From positions 62,001 through 126,000 of the forward strand of contig MU623398.1 of the NCBI GenBank assembly GCA_025201765.1: a stretch of DNA of 64,000 nt. The letters run 5' to 3'. Position numbers and translations under genes: made by a program. How positions within the stretch are numbered: the first letter of the stretch is position 1; every line of letters starts with the position of its first letter. Positions 21,622 to 33,292 of this stretch are shown here, one piece after another. Source of the stretch: Daldinia sp. FL1419 (taxonomy: Eukaryota > Ascomycota > Sordariomycetes > Xylariales > Hypoxylaceae). Under the pieces are notes generated by a model, which was not told where the DNA came from, did not search any database, and worked only from the letters and a program-made list of their open reading frames with translations.

Positions 21622-23967
21622 AGAATAGTTTTTTTTTTCACGTCAACTTAATTGCTTGTCTTTACAAGCGACCTAGAGTGTTTATATTTACAGCAGAGGC
21701 AGGCGTCTAGATGAAGTTATCCTAACTCTCGCGAGCGCGCATTTTACTAGGACGTCATTGTTTTTTTCCCGTTATTATTATCGCCAGCAGGAAATGCTAG
21801 GTAAATAGGCTGTTCATCTTACATATAAATGTCTGAAAGGGGGGGCGGCGGGCGGTTATAGCGGCGTTTAGTCATCCGAGAGGTTGCTTTTTGACGACGC
21901 TCATGTACTATACGACGGCTCGGGGGTACAAATAGTAAAGGAGGCCCCAGGTGTATATCTAGATTCCGTGTATATAAAAATCCCAGGGAGCGCTCCGCGG
22001 TCCGGGGTTGGCGAGGGATGGATGGGGCGCCGAGATATGGGATGAGAGATACTTAGTATTTAATCGGGACTGAAGTCTGAAGATAGCACGTATAAACCAT
22101 GAGGCGGATCGTTCGTCCGGCCGCGTAAGATGGCAACGTGTTCTGAATCGCTGTTGTGTCTGATGTCTTTTGGAACTGATATGCTGCTAGCGGGTTGGAT
22201 TGGCGGTTACGTATTTGACATGTCACGGCATATACACGGCTATGGCTCGATTTCCGGTCTGCCGGCGGTGGAAGATGGCTTACGTGACGATGGATGCGGA
22301 ACGCTGCCCTGGCTTGGTGATGCAGATACGCGCACCCGGTAGATCTGATGGCGTACGTGTGCGTACGCATACGCAGGCCTTGATAGCCACTTGGTCATTC
22401 GGTAGGTTGGTGTAACCGTGGTGTTTCTGAGTCGAGGGTTGAGATGAGATGGGATGGGATGTGGGGGTTGAAGATTGGGAGGAGAATGATATGAGTCTGA
22501 AGATCGAGGAGATTAGATATCGCGTTGCACCTTGTACGTAGAAGGTAGCGAGGCTACGTACTCGATCTGGCTTGCCGGTTGTGCTACGAGCAGGGAATGG
22601 ATGGTTCTAGGCCGGGGTTTGGTGGGACGGACGGGATAGGGGTGCTGGGAAGATTGGATGGAGATGGTGGAGGGTTTTATCCTGATACGCCTCTCGGCTA
22701 CTCTCACGTCTTGGTCGCTCGGCTGGGATTGCTTGGAGGTGAGTCTATTCTTGTGACTAGTGTTTTATAGGATGTTTGTTTAGGAGAACATGTCACTGGC
22801 ATATTAAGGCTGATATTTAAACTGATTCGAAATGGAACATATATACACTATTACGACTCGATAGGTTGGTTATATTAATTGCTTTTTGTAGAATATATCA
22901 CTTGGAATCTTTCAGCTGTGTCTAATAGTTCATAATACTATACTTTGGCCTCCTAGAAAAGATGATTTTTCGCTGTTGGCTCAAGCCCAAGGGGATGTGT
23001 AATCGTGATATCTACGTCTTTCGGTAAAACGTAGGAGCTTATAGTCCCTTTACAGCATTATGTAAATACTATTTTCCTGTACATCTGCTTGTCTCGCCAT
23101 CTATCATGACTGACTCAAATTCAAGCGAAGACTAACCCCGTCGGATAGGAGACTCTTATCCTGTCGGCTTATATCCGTATGATGGGGCTAACTAGCCAAT
23201 GGATTCACCGACGCATCAGCACAGTTGTACGAAATGTTCTATATGTGTATAACTGATCACAACAACGGCCCTACACCCAGGTCCCCGTCGGCCCACCGTA
23301 CACCTGTCTTGGGAATAACGCTTGCTCGGTTGCTTACAGAGATCCTTATCCATGGCTCTCTTCCCCTATTCTGCAACGATCAAAAGCACGAGGGGAGATT
23401 TGCTCACATGGGCTATGCCGTGTCTTGAACAGACACCTCAAAAACACCTGTGTACCTAGAAAAGGTAACCGCGCCGAATAGAAAAGGGGTTAAAGATATC
23501 TAAACTCGAAGCCGAGAGGACACCCGGCGCCTTGTGAGGTTACGAACTTTACTATATCATTGTGATCATATGAATAGCGGTGAGCCCTAATTGTGAGAGG
23601 CTACGGTCTCAAATCCCATCGCAGTCTCTGCCGTAATTATTCCATCTTGCTTCCGTTCTACCAAACCCGTTAGGGCTTGAGTCAAGGTCGGCGAGTACCA
23701 ACACAACCCGCCAACCAAGCGGGCTTGTTTACTTACCGTGAGCAAAGATCGCCCACGACTCGATCAAGGGGGAAATGGTGATACCCTCGGCTAAGCTTCA
23801 GAGTCGGTTCGTGTTTTTGGCGTTGGAATCATATTTGGCATTCCTCAGCTGTGTCTATAAATATGTATATCTTAATACACCAACTCGAAGATTTTACTAT
23901 CAAATCAACCACCTCGGACATCCTATCTTTGCCGAACTACCTATTTACTTATATATACACAGCAAAA
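21622..23967. other. 2.3-kb intergenic region
   Basis: Between the regulator and the small secreted protein. It includes a G-rich stretch (about 22430-22680) and long runs without any recognisable protein. Frames at 22053-22770 on both strands look like chance openings in GC-richer DNA. The last 150 bp contain TATA-like words (TATAAATATGTATATC at 23857) upstream of the secreted-protein gene. Confidence 0.4.
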
Positions 23968-24331
23968 ATGCACTCTTCAACCCTTGCTCTCGCGCTCGCC
24001 ATCTGCGGCAGCGTAGTCGCCGTAGCCGTACCGGCATCAAACGTGGCTCCGACTCCGGTGACTCCGGTTGCCGAATTCGAGTCTTCTGCCACGCCGGACT
24101 GCACCTCCATTGAGGAGTACTGCAAGTGCAAGGACGAGTACGCCTTCTGTTTCCTTCGTCATGTTCCGCCGGCCCCCCTTTCATCCCCCTACCCCTTTCC
24201 CGTAAATATATATACCTCTCACTGACCTATACGTTAGCGACTTCCAATGCGAGACCAACCCAAACTGCGAGTGGTGCCGCGAGCACAACGCCTGGGGCGA
24301 CCAAGGCCCGACGACGTCGTCGAAGATCTAA
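23968..24331 (+). CDS. small secreted cysteine-rich protein, 87 aa
   Basis: ATG 23968 follows an adenine-rich leader. Residues 1-20 form a classical signal peptide (STLALALAICGSVVAVAV). After a Pro/Thr/Val-rich spacer, the mature domain starts at TPDCTSIEEYCKCKD. Two exons are proposed: 23968-24137 and 24238-24331. The phase-2 GTACGC donor is the only one that opens the second exon in the frame DFQCETNPNCEWCREHN. The joined protein has six cysteines after the signal (C-x7-C-x-C-x6-C-x5-C-x2-C), enough for three disulfides. Reading through the intron loses the cysteine frame. It is probably an apoplastic or cell-surface protein; an effector-like role is only a possibility. I do not recognise the family. 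A retained-intron isoform is the main alternative. Confidence 0.68.
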
Positions 24332-24999
24332 ACCGACTTCCTACTATGATTATTTACCTTCATTCCAAGTAACAATAGGGAGAGGTACTACGTGAACGGG
24401 AGGTTGAAATCATGACGACGGCAACAATTGACTGTTTTTTACTGCTGCGTGCGAGTATGAGATCAGACTTATATCTTTTTGTTATTTTTGGGCGTCGAGG
24501 GAAGCAATTACGCCGCAAACACAGCGCAAAATATTTATCACAACGTCATATGATGACATCCTTCAGAAGATTCCTTCGAAGCTGCTGGATGGGTTCTATA
24601 CATTGCAATACGAGGCTAGGCAGAGGAGCCTCGAGTCGCTCACTTATACTACAATAATACAGAGATTAGGTTTTATCTCGGCGTGTATCGTCTTTCTCCC
24701 CTTTTCCGAGGTGTGCCCCCTTTCCTCTAGGAACACCCTCGAATATGAGACCATTTTTCTTTACCCGTAGTCGTAGCCGTGGTTTCTCCCCTATCTTGAT
24801 ATAATCCGTCCCATGCAAAAATGACGCCGCCGCTTCAGAGTAGAGTTTCGTTCCGGGGTAGTATAGTGGTAAATAGCGGTGGCAGTGGCTGTCCTCACAA
24901 TCCTCTTATATAACCGTGATGCAACCAATCCGATGCCTTCCCCAAATAGGCGTTCTTTATATCGTACATTTTCCGTAGATTACATACATTTCCAACCCC
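24332..24999. other. intergenic, 670 bp
   Basis: Spacer between the secreted-protein gene and the 3' end of TIM50. It has a TAGTATAGTGG word at about 24860 that resembles a tRNA A box, but no matching B box or cloverleaf. Nothing else seen. Confidence 0.4.
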
Positions 25000-26651
25000 T
25001 CATGCCTCCTTTTTAGGCTCGGAAGAGTTTTCCGACTGTTTTGTGGGCAAGAACCAGTTGGTAAAAGAAGATTTCATGCTGCTCATAGCCTCGGCCTGAA
25101 GCTTCTCGTTCGCCATCTGTTCCTCCTTGAGCCACTTCTCGCCGTTCTCGCGGATCTGCTGCTCCATCATCTCGTAGTTTCGTCGACCCCTCTCCCGGGC
25201 GATATCCTGCAACATCTTACCCTGCGCAAAAGCTTCGCTCGGGCTAATTTCGCCATCTACGGGTACCATTAGGCTCATGTTACTAGGCTTCAGTCCCAGC
25301 ATATTTCCTAAAGCACCCATCCCGCTCTTCCTCTTTCTCTTCTCGGTTTCGTACCGCTTCTGGAATTCAGTACGCGCTATCGCTTCTCGGCGCGCAAATT
25401 CGGTGGGGATATGCTTGCCCTCGAAGGATTTGAGCACCTCGCGCACATCCTTGTATTGCATAGTGTGAATATACTCTAGGAAAGGAACCAATGCGACGAG
25501 TTCCTTGTCCTTCGGATCTCCAGTCCACTTTTTAAGCACGATCGCATTCTCAGGTTGGTTGCGAACGTGCTCGGGCTTTGTATCGATTATAATGACTTTG
25601 GAGAGGTCACGGTTCAGATAAGATAAGTCCTACGACGCAGTGTTTTAGTGATATTGAACAAATATGGTTGCAAAGAGGATATACGACTAACCTTGACAAT
25701 TTCGCCGTCCTTGTACTTGGTCGCTTCTCTGAACAAGGGCCACACGATAAATCGGAACGGGTCTAGCTTTCGGACTATGGGCTCTCCGATGGCAAAAGGA
25801 ACACTCGTGAACAATACCAACTCGTAGTACTGGCTGAGGTAGTGTAGGAAGTAATCTACGCCGGGGCGCTTTGCGACTCGCCAGCCGTGCTCTCGAGTCC
25901 ATTCGCTGTGTACTAACAAATCTTCAAGACTGATGCAGAGGGTATACGGTCGTTCGAACATGGGGTCGGGATCGGGCAATAGCTTCTCGAAAGCCGGCTC
26001 GCTATAGTAACTTGTGACATCACCAAAGCGAGCCATCATTCTCTTCCACCATAACCCAAGCGACCAGCCGTTAGGAATATCCGTATGCGTCTTCGCTTCC
26101 TCCTCGTCCCAATCTCGACCTAGATAACCCAAGAGAACGATACCAACGGCGAACGATATAGCATATAGGCGATTGGCTAACTGGGCTCTTCGCTTCTCGG
26201 TTGAGCTCACGTAGGCCGACGCAGGGAGCTCTCCACGACCGCGACCACCAGCCTGGGCTTCAGGTGTCTCTTCGAGTGCTGTAAGCGCCGACTTGTCGGT
26301 AGCGCCACTCGTCTCATATTCGAGAGTCGACGGGATACCTTGGGTAAGATCGGGAAGAGAGTTTAGGTCGGGCTTAGAGGCGGGAGGCTCGGGCTCGGCG
26401 CTTTCCGAGGGTTGTGCGGGTTGAGATTGAGAAGCATCAGGTGGAGGTTGCTTGGGAGTAGATTGTGGATTTGAACTCGTACTCGGCGGCACTTTTTGGG
26501 ATTTATCGTCGGCCATGCCTCGCGCCCATATCGGAGCTGTTCGACTGATTGGAATTGCTCGACTGGAAACTCTAGAAAATGTTGGAGTCGCTATAGCTAA
26601 TCTCGACAGTGCTGGTAATTGCGCAGAGCGCGCGAGGGCTCTTGACAACAT
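25000..26651 (-). CDS. TIM50: mitochondrial import inner membrane translocase subunit TIM50
   Basis: Exons 25692-26651 and 25000-25629, 529 aa. TIM50 is the presequence receptor of the TIM23 complex, anchored in the inner membrane and facing the intermembrane space. The N-terminus (Arg/Ser/Ala-rich, no acids for about 45 residues) is a presequence. It is followed by a long Pro/Ser/Gln-rich spacer and one transmembrane helix (about 162-178, LYAISFAVGIVLLGYLG). The FCP1/NIF-like domain follows: RPYTLCISLEDLLVHSEW, AKRPGVDYFLHYLSQYYE, then KVIIIDTKPEHVRNQPEN after the intron. The phosphatase aspartates of FCP1 are replaced (SLEDL), normal for TIM50. A charged C-terminal coiled tail follows. The junction EIVK/DLSYLNRDLSKVI fits the family. 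Confidence 0.93.
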
Positions 26652-28124
26652 GACGCCGAGTTGTCGACCTCGTTGCGCGGGTCAAGCAACTGATAGATTA
26701 ATTCGTTGCCGTCAATGCGTATTATATAGATTCCAACTTTTACCCCACTGGAACTGCGCTTTGAACCAGTATACCCCCCCGGTTAGGAATATGATACGGA
26801 GAGGATAAAATAAGAAGCTGGTGGGAATATTCCTATTGTTAGGAGCTTGACCCTGCTCGAATTACGCTCGCAAAGCGATAAAACGATAAAACGATAAAAC
26901 GTTGGAAGCCAAACTCCAAATTTTTTCTGCAACCGAAGTTCTGCCCGCACTACGTAAGTTTTGTACTGCCCTAGCTCCAGATAGTTAGCACGTGTACCTA
27001 CTGGGATAGGTACATCTTCTACCTATTCTCGAAGACTCCGTGCATCGGTACCAATTTTCTCCGTTCAAGTCCCACATCACGTCATCGGAGTTTACTAGTA
27101 GTAGGTACGTATCTACGTATTTGGTACTCTGTGATTAAGAAGTTTGGATAACTTTTATGTCCAAGCGGGTCCGGTTGTTTACGACTTTCAATGGGATTGT
27201 CTAATTCATACAACACAAATGCTGAAAGTTGAATTGATTAACTACCCGTTATTGATAGGTTTGCATCGACTCTGCCGCAACCTCCAAGAGACTCTGACTA
27301 ACTAAGCCTAATCCAGGTTCTAGGTATGCCGGTCTACCTGGAAAAATTGGGACCCCGCCACCCTTGATCCGTCTTCCCCGAATCACTTGACTCGACCCCA
27401 CTTGGCCAATTATCTAATGGCATCCTTCAGTGGACAATACCTTCTGTAGCACTGAATGCAATCTGACTAGGTTAGGTTAGTACAGTAAGACTTCCTTGAA
27501 CCTTCATACTTTCTCCGACCAATATCAGATCGAATCGAATCGACCTCCTTCTCCAATTACGACCAAGAGTACCAATACTTACTTTCTTTCCATATGTAGT
27601 TGTTCGATCTCTGTTCAATCTTCCCTCCGCTTCTCTTCTGCCGGTAGCCTTCCCCTCCCTTTACTTCGAGGCAATTGATATTTCCTATTTATACCGGCCG
27701 CCGATTCTTAGCCTATTTGCCATAACTATTCAACTCTCTTTATGAATTACACTGCATACGACCGACTTCCTTCTTCATCCAACATGGCAGCCAAGAACGC
27801 TGCGTTCTAGAGGGTGGTCGCAGTCGTTGAAGTATTATCGCGATGGCACCACCCTCGGGAATGCCACCTCGTACCTCGATTTAAATCGCCAATTGCCCTA
27901 ATTTAAGTAGGGGCGAATCTTTTGCAAACTTCGAATCCGACCTAGAAATCTGACTCTTCACCTCCCATCACCTGACAAAACATACACTCGACTGTCGCGT
28001 AACAGTAGTTTTGCCTTGCTCGTTTCGCAGCGTCGTATCATATCTTGTTACTTCGTATACATCTGTAATCCTGCAATAACCCCATATATATATATACATA
28101 CAGATATAGGCATAGTTATACAAA
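26652..28124. other. divergent intergenic region, 1.5 kb
   Basis: Shared upstream region of TIM50 (minus) and the F-box-like gene (plus). Four CGATAAAA units stand in tandem at 26876-26900. A TATATATATATACATAC stretch at 28085 lies 40 bp before the plus-strand ATG and may belong to the promoter or leader. No convincing small gene. Confidence 0.45.
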
Positions 28125-29081
28125 ATGCGTAACAAACCTAGCAAGGCTAAGGGCTCGCGGGCTTTGGCGAAAGCTAACGGTCCGACGCCTATACCTTCCG
28201 CGCCTCCTACTCCGCTTAGTTCGGCCTATCCTTCGACTTACGCATCAGAAGCCGAGTACGATATTAGCGATGAGGTATCTAAGTTGCCAATCGGCGCTCT
28301 CTCGCTGGCCTCGTCGGCGTTAGGTCCGCGCAAACCAAAACGAGAGAAACCGTTACCCTTTCGATTTCTCGATCTCCCATCCGAGCTGCGCGTAAAAGTC
28401 TACGGTCATCACTTTGCTCAAACTGGTGATGTGCTAGACCTCGATCCAGACAATTACAAGAGGATTCACCAAAAATTAGCCATCCTACGAACTTGTAGTA
28501 CCATATACCGGGAAGCGTCCTATCTTTTCTATAGTACGCACCCCGTCCGCATCTTTCCGACACACCCCGGACGTCATTTCAAAACCAAGAAACCGCTTCT
28601 AGCCCGCATGAAACCTTGTCAACGAGCCAGTTTGACTTCTCTCGAGCTCCGTCTAGGTCCGGGTTGGAGCAACCCCCCACGCGGTTGGGTAGTAAACCCT
28701 GCGTTGGGATTAGCAGACTGCGTAAATATCACGAAGATTACCGTCTTCGTCGAGTGCGACCCGGGAAATGCCTATTTCGAGGGATTTAGGCAGCCCGATA
28801 ATTTCTACGAACGATTCTCGAAGGCATTATTAACTAATGTTCTTAATGAGATGCCGTGGGTCGAACGTATCGAATTCGAAGCCTGGATGAATGTCAAAAA
28901 GTCGGGGGCGCTCATGCGCGGTCTAATTGACGTTGTACAATCCAGAGGGTTGAAAATACTCTGGGGAAAAGAGCGAGGATGGCGAGATGACGATACTGAC
29001 GAGGTGGAACTACCACCCGTACACCTCAATGATCCTCTTCTTCCAAGTCACGGCGGCACGGATATTATGGTCGCAGTGTAG
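28125..29081 (+). CDS. F-box-like fungal protein, 318 aa
   Basis: Intronless gene from ATG 28125. After a basic, Pro/Ser-rich disordered leader (1-80), the motif FRFLDLPSELRVKVYGHHF begins a degenerate F-box-like helix that recurs in many expanded fungal families. It is followed by the typical ILRTCSTIYREASYLFYS, where the protein contacts its own body rather than a known catalytic site. The C-terminal half shows alternating strands and helices (LTSLELRLGPGW; NITKITVFVECD; MPWVERIEFEAW). If it is a true F-box protein it would recruit a substrate to an SCF ubiquitin ligase; many such proteins have no known partner. Substrate unknown. Confidence 0.72.
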   Translation: MRNKPSKAKGSRALAKANGPTPIPSAPPTPLSSAYPSTYASEAEYDISDEVSKLPIGALSLASSALGPRKPKREKPLPFRFLDLPSELRVKVYGHHFAQTGDVLDLDPDNYKRIHQKLAILRTCSTIYREASYLFYSTHPVRIFPTHPGRHFKTKKPLLARMKPCQRASLTSLELRLGPGWSNPPRGWVVNPALGLADCVNITKITVFVECDPGNAYFEGFRQPDNFYERFSKALLTNVLNEMPWVERIEFEAWMNVKKSGALMRGLIDVVQSRGLKILWGKERGWRDDDTDEVELPPVHLNDPLLPSHGGTDIMVAV

Positions 29082-29735
29082 GATAAGGACACAAACTCCG
29101 TATCACAAATATTATAGAACGGTGGAATCCGTGCAGGCAGCAAGTGGTATAGGGTTGGTTAGCTGTTAAGGCTCCTTACTATTCTTCACTGTCGCGATGG
29201 TTGCCAAAGCCTGTATCTTATGAATTCACCTCTCGTTTGGGTAATGTATGGTATACCTACTCCTATTTACGGTCTGGTCAGAATACGAATATATGATATG
29301 CCACTTTATACGTACGAAATTAAGGATGCAACGTGTGATTGGTTGCTCAATAATATTTTAAGCGATGTACAAATAATTCGGTCATTTATATTTATATAGA
29401 GTATTGACGTACTGAAGGTCTAGAGCCAATACGTCTTGATTAAAATATAACCTTTTCGGGTAAGTTGGAGGTTGTTTGGTCTGGGGAAGGTAGCACAGAA
29501 CCCCACCAAAAATTTCTAATGCGCGAACAGCTTCGAGAGTACTTCTGCACTTTTAACTAGCAATCACCCAAACCTAACAATTTCAACTTAGAAACAAAGA
29601 AAGTTCCTCACTCCAGAAATTCTACAGCTACAATCCAAAAACTAGAATCCTAAATGACTACGAGCGAAACGACAAATTCGCTTGGTATTGACGGGAAAAG
29701 AAGAAAAGCGAAGGGAGGAACAAGAAGAAGTAAAA
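29082..29735. other. intergenic, 650 bp
   Basis: AT-rich spacer between two plus-strand genes. The last 100 bp are A-rich and carry the leader of RRP41; an ATG at 29654 opens a different frame and could be a short upstream frame. Nothing else recognised. Confidence 0.4.
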
Positions 29736-30657
29736 ATGCCCCTCGACACATCAACCTACAACCTCGCGCTCCTGCGCATCGACGGCCGGCGATGGAACGA
29801 GCTGCGCCAACTACGCGGGCAGATCCGAACGCAAGCCGCGGCCGACGGATCGTCGTACCTCGAGATGGGCAACACGAAGATCATGTGCGTGGTGAACGGG
29901 CCCAGCGAGGACGGCAAGAGACGCAACCAGGGCGCTTCTTCGGCTTCGGCTGCCGGGAACGTGGCGACTAGTGCGGCGGCGACGAATGCGGCGGATATAC
30001 TGGTTAGTGTGGTTGTGGGTGGGTTTAGTACCGTGGATAGGAAGAAGAGGGCGAGGAGCGATAAGTATGTTGTATTGTCTATAGAGAAGTTTAGGAAGGT
30101 ATCTAGACGTGGGAAAATAAGTGCTAATAGGTTCTCTAAACAGGCGCATCCAAGAGCTCCAAGCCACCCTCGCCAAGTCCCTCGCCGCAGTCCTCCACAC
30201 GCACCTCTTCCCGCGCTCAACGATCTCACTATCCCTACACATTCTCTCCCAAGACGGTAGTCTCTTAGCCTGCCTCATCAACGCTGCTACCCTTGCGCTC
30301 GTCGACGCGGGTGTTCCGATGACGGACTACTTGGTTGCTTGCAGTGCGGGCAGCACGTCTTCTCATTCCGCGGCTGATGAGCGCGCCGATCCGCTGATCG
30401 ATTTGAATAACCAAGAGGAGCAGGAGTTGCCGTTTTTGACGGTTGGGACATTGGGTGCTTCGGATAAAGTTGTTGTACTAGTATGTGAGAGTAGGGTCCA
30501 GGTTAGTAGGTTAGAAGGTATGATGGTTGCGGCTGCGGACGGGTGTGCGAATATCCGCGCGTATTTGGACTCGGTTGTAAGAGAAAAGGGACGCAGGATG
30601 GTGGCTGAAGGCGCGGTGGAAAAGGGTGCTAGTATGGCTATGGATATTGATGTTTAA
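29736..30657 (+). CDS. RRP41: exosome complex core subunit RRP41 (Ski6)
   Basis: Exons 29736-30064 and 30144-30657, 280 aa. RRP41 is an RNase PH-like ring subunit of the nuclear and cytosolic RNA exosome, needed for 3'-to-5' RNA processing and decay; eukaryotic copies are structural. Motifs: LLRIDGRRWNELRQLRGQI (RNase PH start), DGSSYLEMGNTKIMCVVNGP, and after the intron RIQELQATLAKSLAAVL, LHILSQDGSLLACLINAATLAL and DYLVACSAG. Intron donor GATAA|GTATGT and acceptor AAACAG restore SDK-RIQEL. An insertion of about 24 residues rich in Ala, Ser and Asn (64-87) sits in a loop after the GPSED motif; it is unusual but in frame. It is convergent with the PDI-like gene, 187 bp apart. Confidence 0.93.
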
Positions 30658-30844
30658 ACCACGCCGGACGAGGCTAGGCAATAGGTGGGAGTTTAGGTCA
30701 ACAATGGCAGTTATTATTCAGTCAGGAGGCCCATTTGTCACGGGTAAGTCAAACCGCTTCGCAAAATTCAATATACCATTTTACTTCATTATTATACCCA
30801 GTCAAAACTTCAACCCGATACTATATTAATGCTACATCTTTTAT

Positions 30845-32408
30845 TTATAGCTCTTCGTGCTTGGGTGCCTCCTTTGATTCCGCCGCGGGTGTAGCCTCAG
30901 GGGTAGGCTCGGCACCCTTCGTGGGCGTCTCAGATTCAGGCTCAACTTCAACCTTGACATCCTCCTCGATCTTAACTTCGACAGTCTCAGCCGGCTTGTC
31001 AGCAGCCTCGCTAATAATACCTTCCGGCAGCTTCTTCTTAGTACCTTCGCTTAGACGAATAGCATCAATCCAGCCCTCGATACTCTCAGGGCTAAAGTCT
31101 CCCTCGTAGTGACGCCACCATCCTCGCTTGCCGTTAATAGCGACGATCTCGACTTCACCCGACAGTTCCAGGCTCTTGAATACCGACTCGGAGGCCTCAT
31201 TGTCGTGGTGAACTTCAAAGAATGGGAACAAGTGGCGTTGGGCGTGGGCGTGTTTGGATGCTAACTCGGCTAGGCTAGTCAAAGCCTTCTCTGCGGTTTC
31301 CCCATGAGCGGACGGCACGAAAGCAAGGACACAAGTATGAGCTTTGCGGTTTAAGCATTCTGCGGTCAACTTGCTCGCTTCGGTAATAGCTGGAATAGGA
31401 GGAGCAATCACGACGGGCTTTTCAGCAGCAGGGGCGTCGGTAGCCTCTTCTGGTTCAGCTGTGGTCTTGGTGCTAGATTCAGCAGATTTAGGAGCCGACT
31501 TCTTGTCTTTCTTGTCGGCCTTCTTCTCGGTCTTCCTGTCCCCCTTTGCTTTAGCGGGTGCTGGGTCCGGGTTTGGTTGAGCAACTTGGGACAAGAACTT
31601 AACCATACCGTCCTTCTTTAGATCTCCGTCGTATACTATGCTCTCCTTGTTGCCTCCAGGTAGTAATACGAATGTAGGATAGGACTTGATGCCGAACAGC
31701 TCATTTGTCTTAGTTTCCTTGTCCCGAACTTGCGCAATGGTGATGACGTCGAGAAAGTCAATTGCGATACTCCTTAGTAAAGCGCTCGTGGTACCCTTCT
31801 CTGTGAATAGGATGGCCTTGGCAGTGTCGTTCTTGGTGGAAAGGAATGAATCAATATCCTTGTCCGTTACACGCTTTACGTGGTTGTTGATCTTGTCTAC
31901 AACCGCATCGACGATGCCCTTGGCGGTTCGGGGTCCATTGTAATCTTCTACAATCGGCTTTCCCTTCTTGCCTGGGCGGACAGTCTTGAGCGTCGGGAAT
32001 CCCTTGACACCCATCATGCCGCATAGCTGCTTGTTTTCATCTTCGTCACAGTTCACTGCGGCGACCTTGGCTAAACCCTCAAGGTTTTTAGCCGCCTTTT
32101 CGTAGGCGGGCTTGAGGTTTTGACAGTGGCCGCACCATGGCGCGTAGAATTCAACTACCTAGAATATAAACCATTAGCCTATACTAATGCCAGTTGACTA
32201 ATGGACCGATTGATTGGCATTCTCAACTACGGTATGCACTTACGGAAGTGTGATTTGACTTGTTGATGATTCTATCGTAATTCTTGGCGTCAACCTGAAC
32301 TACGGGCGAGCTCTTGAGATATAAGCCGCCGGCCTGGGCAGTGGGCAGAGCGGAGAGTAGAGCCACTGCAGCAATTGCTGTAGTGGGGTTGAAATTGAAG
32401 ACATGCAT
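30845..32408 (-). CDS. ER protein disulfide isomerase-like protein
   Basis: Exons 32244-32408 and 30845-32158, 492 aa. It should form or isomerise disulfide bonds in the ER lumen. A signal peptide (about residues 1-26, ending AQA) is followed by one thioredoxin a-domain with active site APWCGHC (cysteines 64 and 67) spanning the start of exon 2. Next comes a thioredoxin-like domain without cysteines (GIKSYPTFVLLPGG), a long Lys/Ala/Glu/Ser-rich linker, and a C-terminal region rich in strands. The C-terminus HEEL is a fungal-type ER-retrieval signal of the HDEL group. One active domain and a highly charged linker place it nearer Mpd1/P5-like proteins than canonical PDI1. It is divergent from VTA1. 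Confidence 0.9.
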
Positions 32409-33292
32409 GACCTTTCCAGTATGGATCTTATGATCGAATAGAGAAAGGAATATAGGTATGTATAAGTGGTAGTTATAAGACTTGAAAGTAGAAAAGTCAC
32501 AAGTTGAACCAGATGAGAGAGTTGAATGGACAAAACAGAAAGTTACATCAAACCGTGAAATGTTTCCTCGACCAGGTGCTTATAATAGAAGATGTTGGAC
32601 ATGACAGATCATCCGGTCTGGCGACACACGATAGAAATAGAGAGATGAAGCTTTAAATGAATTTGCTGTCTTTTTACTGAATCGAGAAAAAGGCCACCGT
32701 GGAAATTCGATCCAATTCGCTGAAGAACCACGACGCTAATATGCATGCCCCTCTGCCCCGCTCCCATAACGGGAATTGATTGGTTGGGCAAAAGAATCCG
32801 GGGTACATTGTGGCTAGTTATGTAGAGAGACAACCCGATGAGAATCTGTGGCGCGAGCTCTCTTTTTTATCAGCTTATCGTAAAGGACTTAACCCAGCAC
32901 CGAAGCAGCTGCCCGCATCAGTGAAGGTGGGGGAAAGCCCAGACCTGACTCCAGCGGGGTTGGAGGTTTGGGAAATGTCGTGCCTGACGCAAGTTGCGCG
33001 TTACAACTTTACGCATTACATGGTGGCTGGACGCTAACCTTTGCCTTGTTTCGATTTTAAACTTTACATTGTTACTATTTCGACTTCTCGTCCTACCACC
33101 AAAGATACCGAGGGACTTGTTATCTCTGATTCGAAGGAGGGAATTGTTTCCAATTATTTCCAACACCGTTCAATTCGGCCATAATTCAAGAACCGTTAAT
33201 AGTTAACTACTACTAGCTCAATACGTCACGAGGCACTTTCTAATCGATCAATATCTCATTGTAATCTTCAAGAAAGGTACCGCACGTCCACG
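32409..33292. promoter_or_regulatory. divergent promoter region between PDI-like gene and VTA1
   Basis: Head-to-head genes share this 884-bp space. No specific binding site, such as an unfolded-protein response element, could be identified with confidence. Open frames at 32609-33206 run in all phases without recognisable content. Confidence 0.35.

Noticed and set aside
22053..22770. Several 60-105 aa frames on both strands
   Set aside because: Overlap one another in GC-richer DNA without any recognisable protein features.
24850..24930. tRNA-like A box (GGGTAGTATAGTGGTA)
   Set aside because: No B box (GGTTCRA) at the right distance and no acceptor stem pairing; not reported as tRNA.
29654..29971. 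105-aa frame starting upstream of RRP41
   Set aside because: Overlaps RRP41 in another frame and encodes an Arg-rich shadow; at most a short upstream frame.
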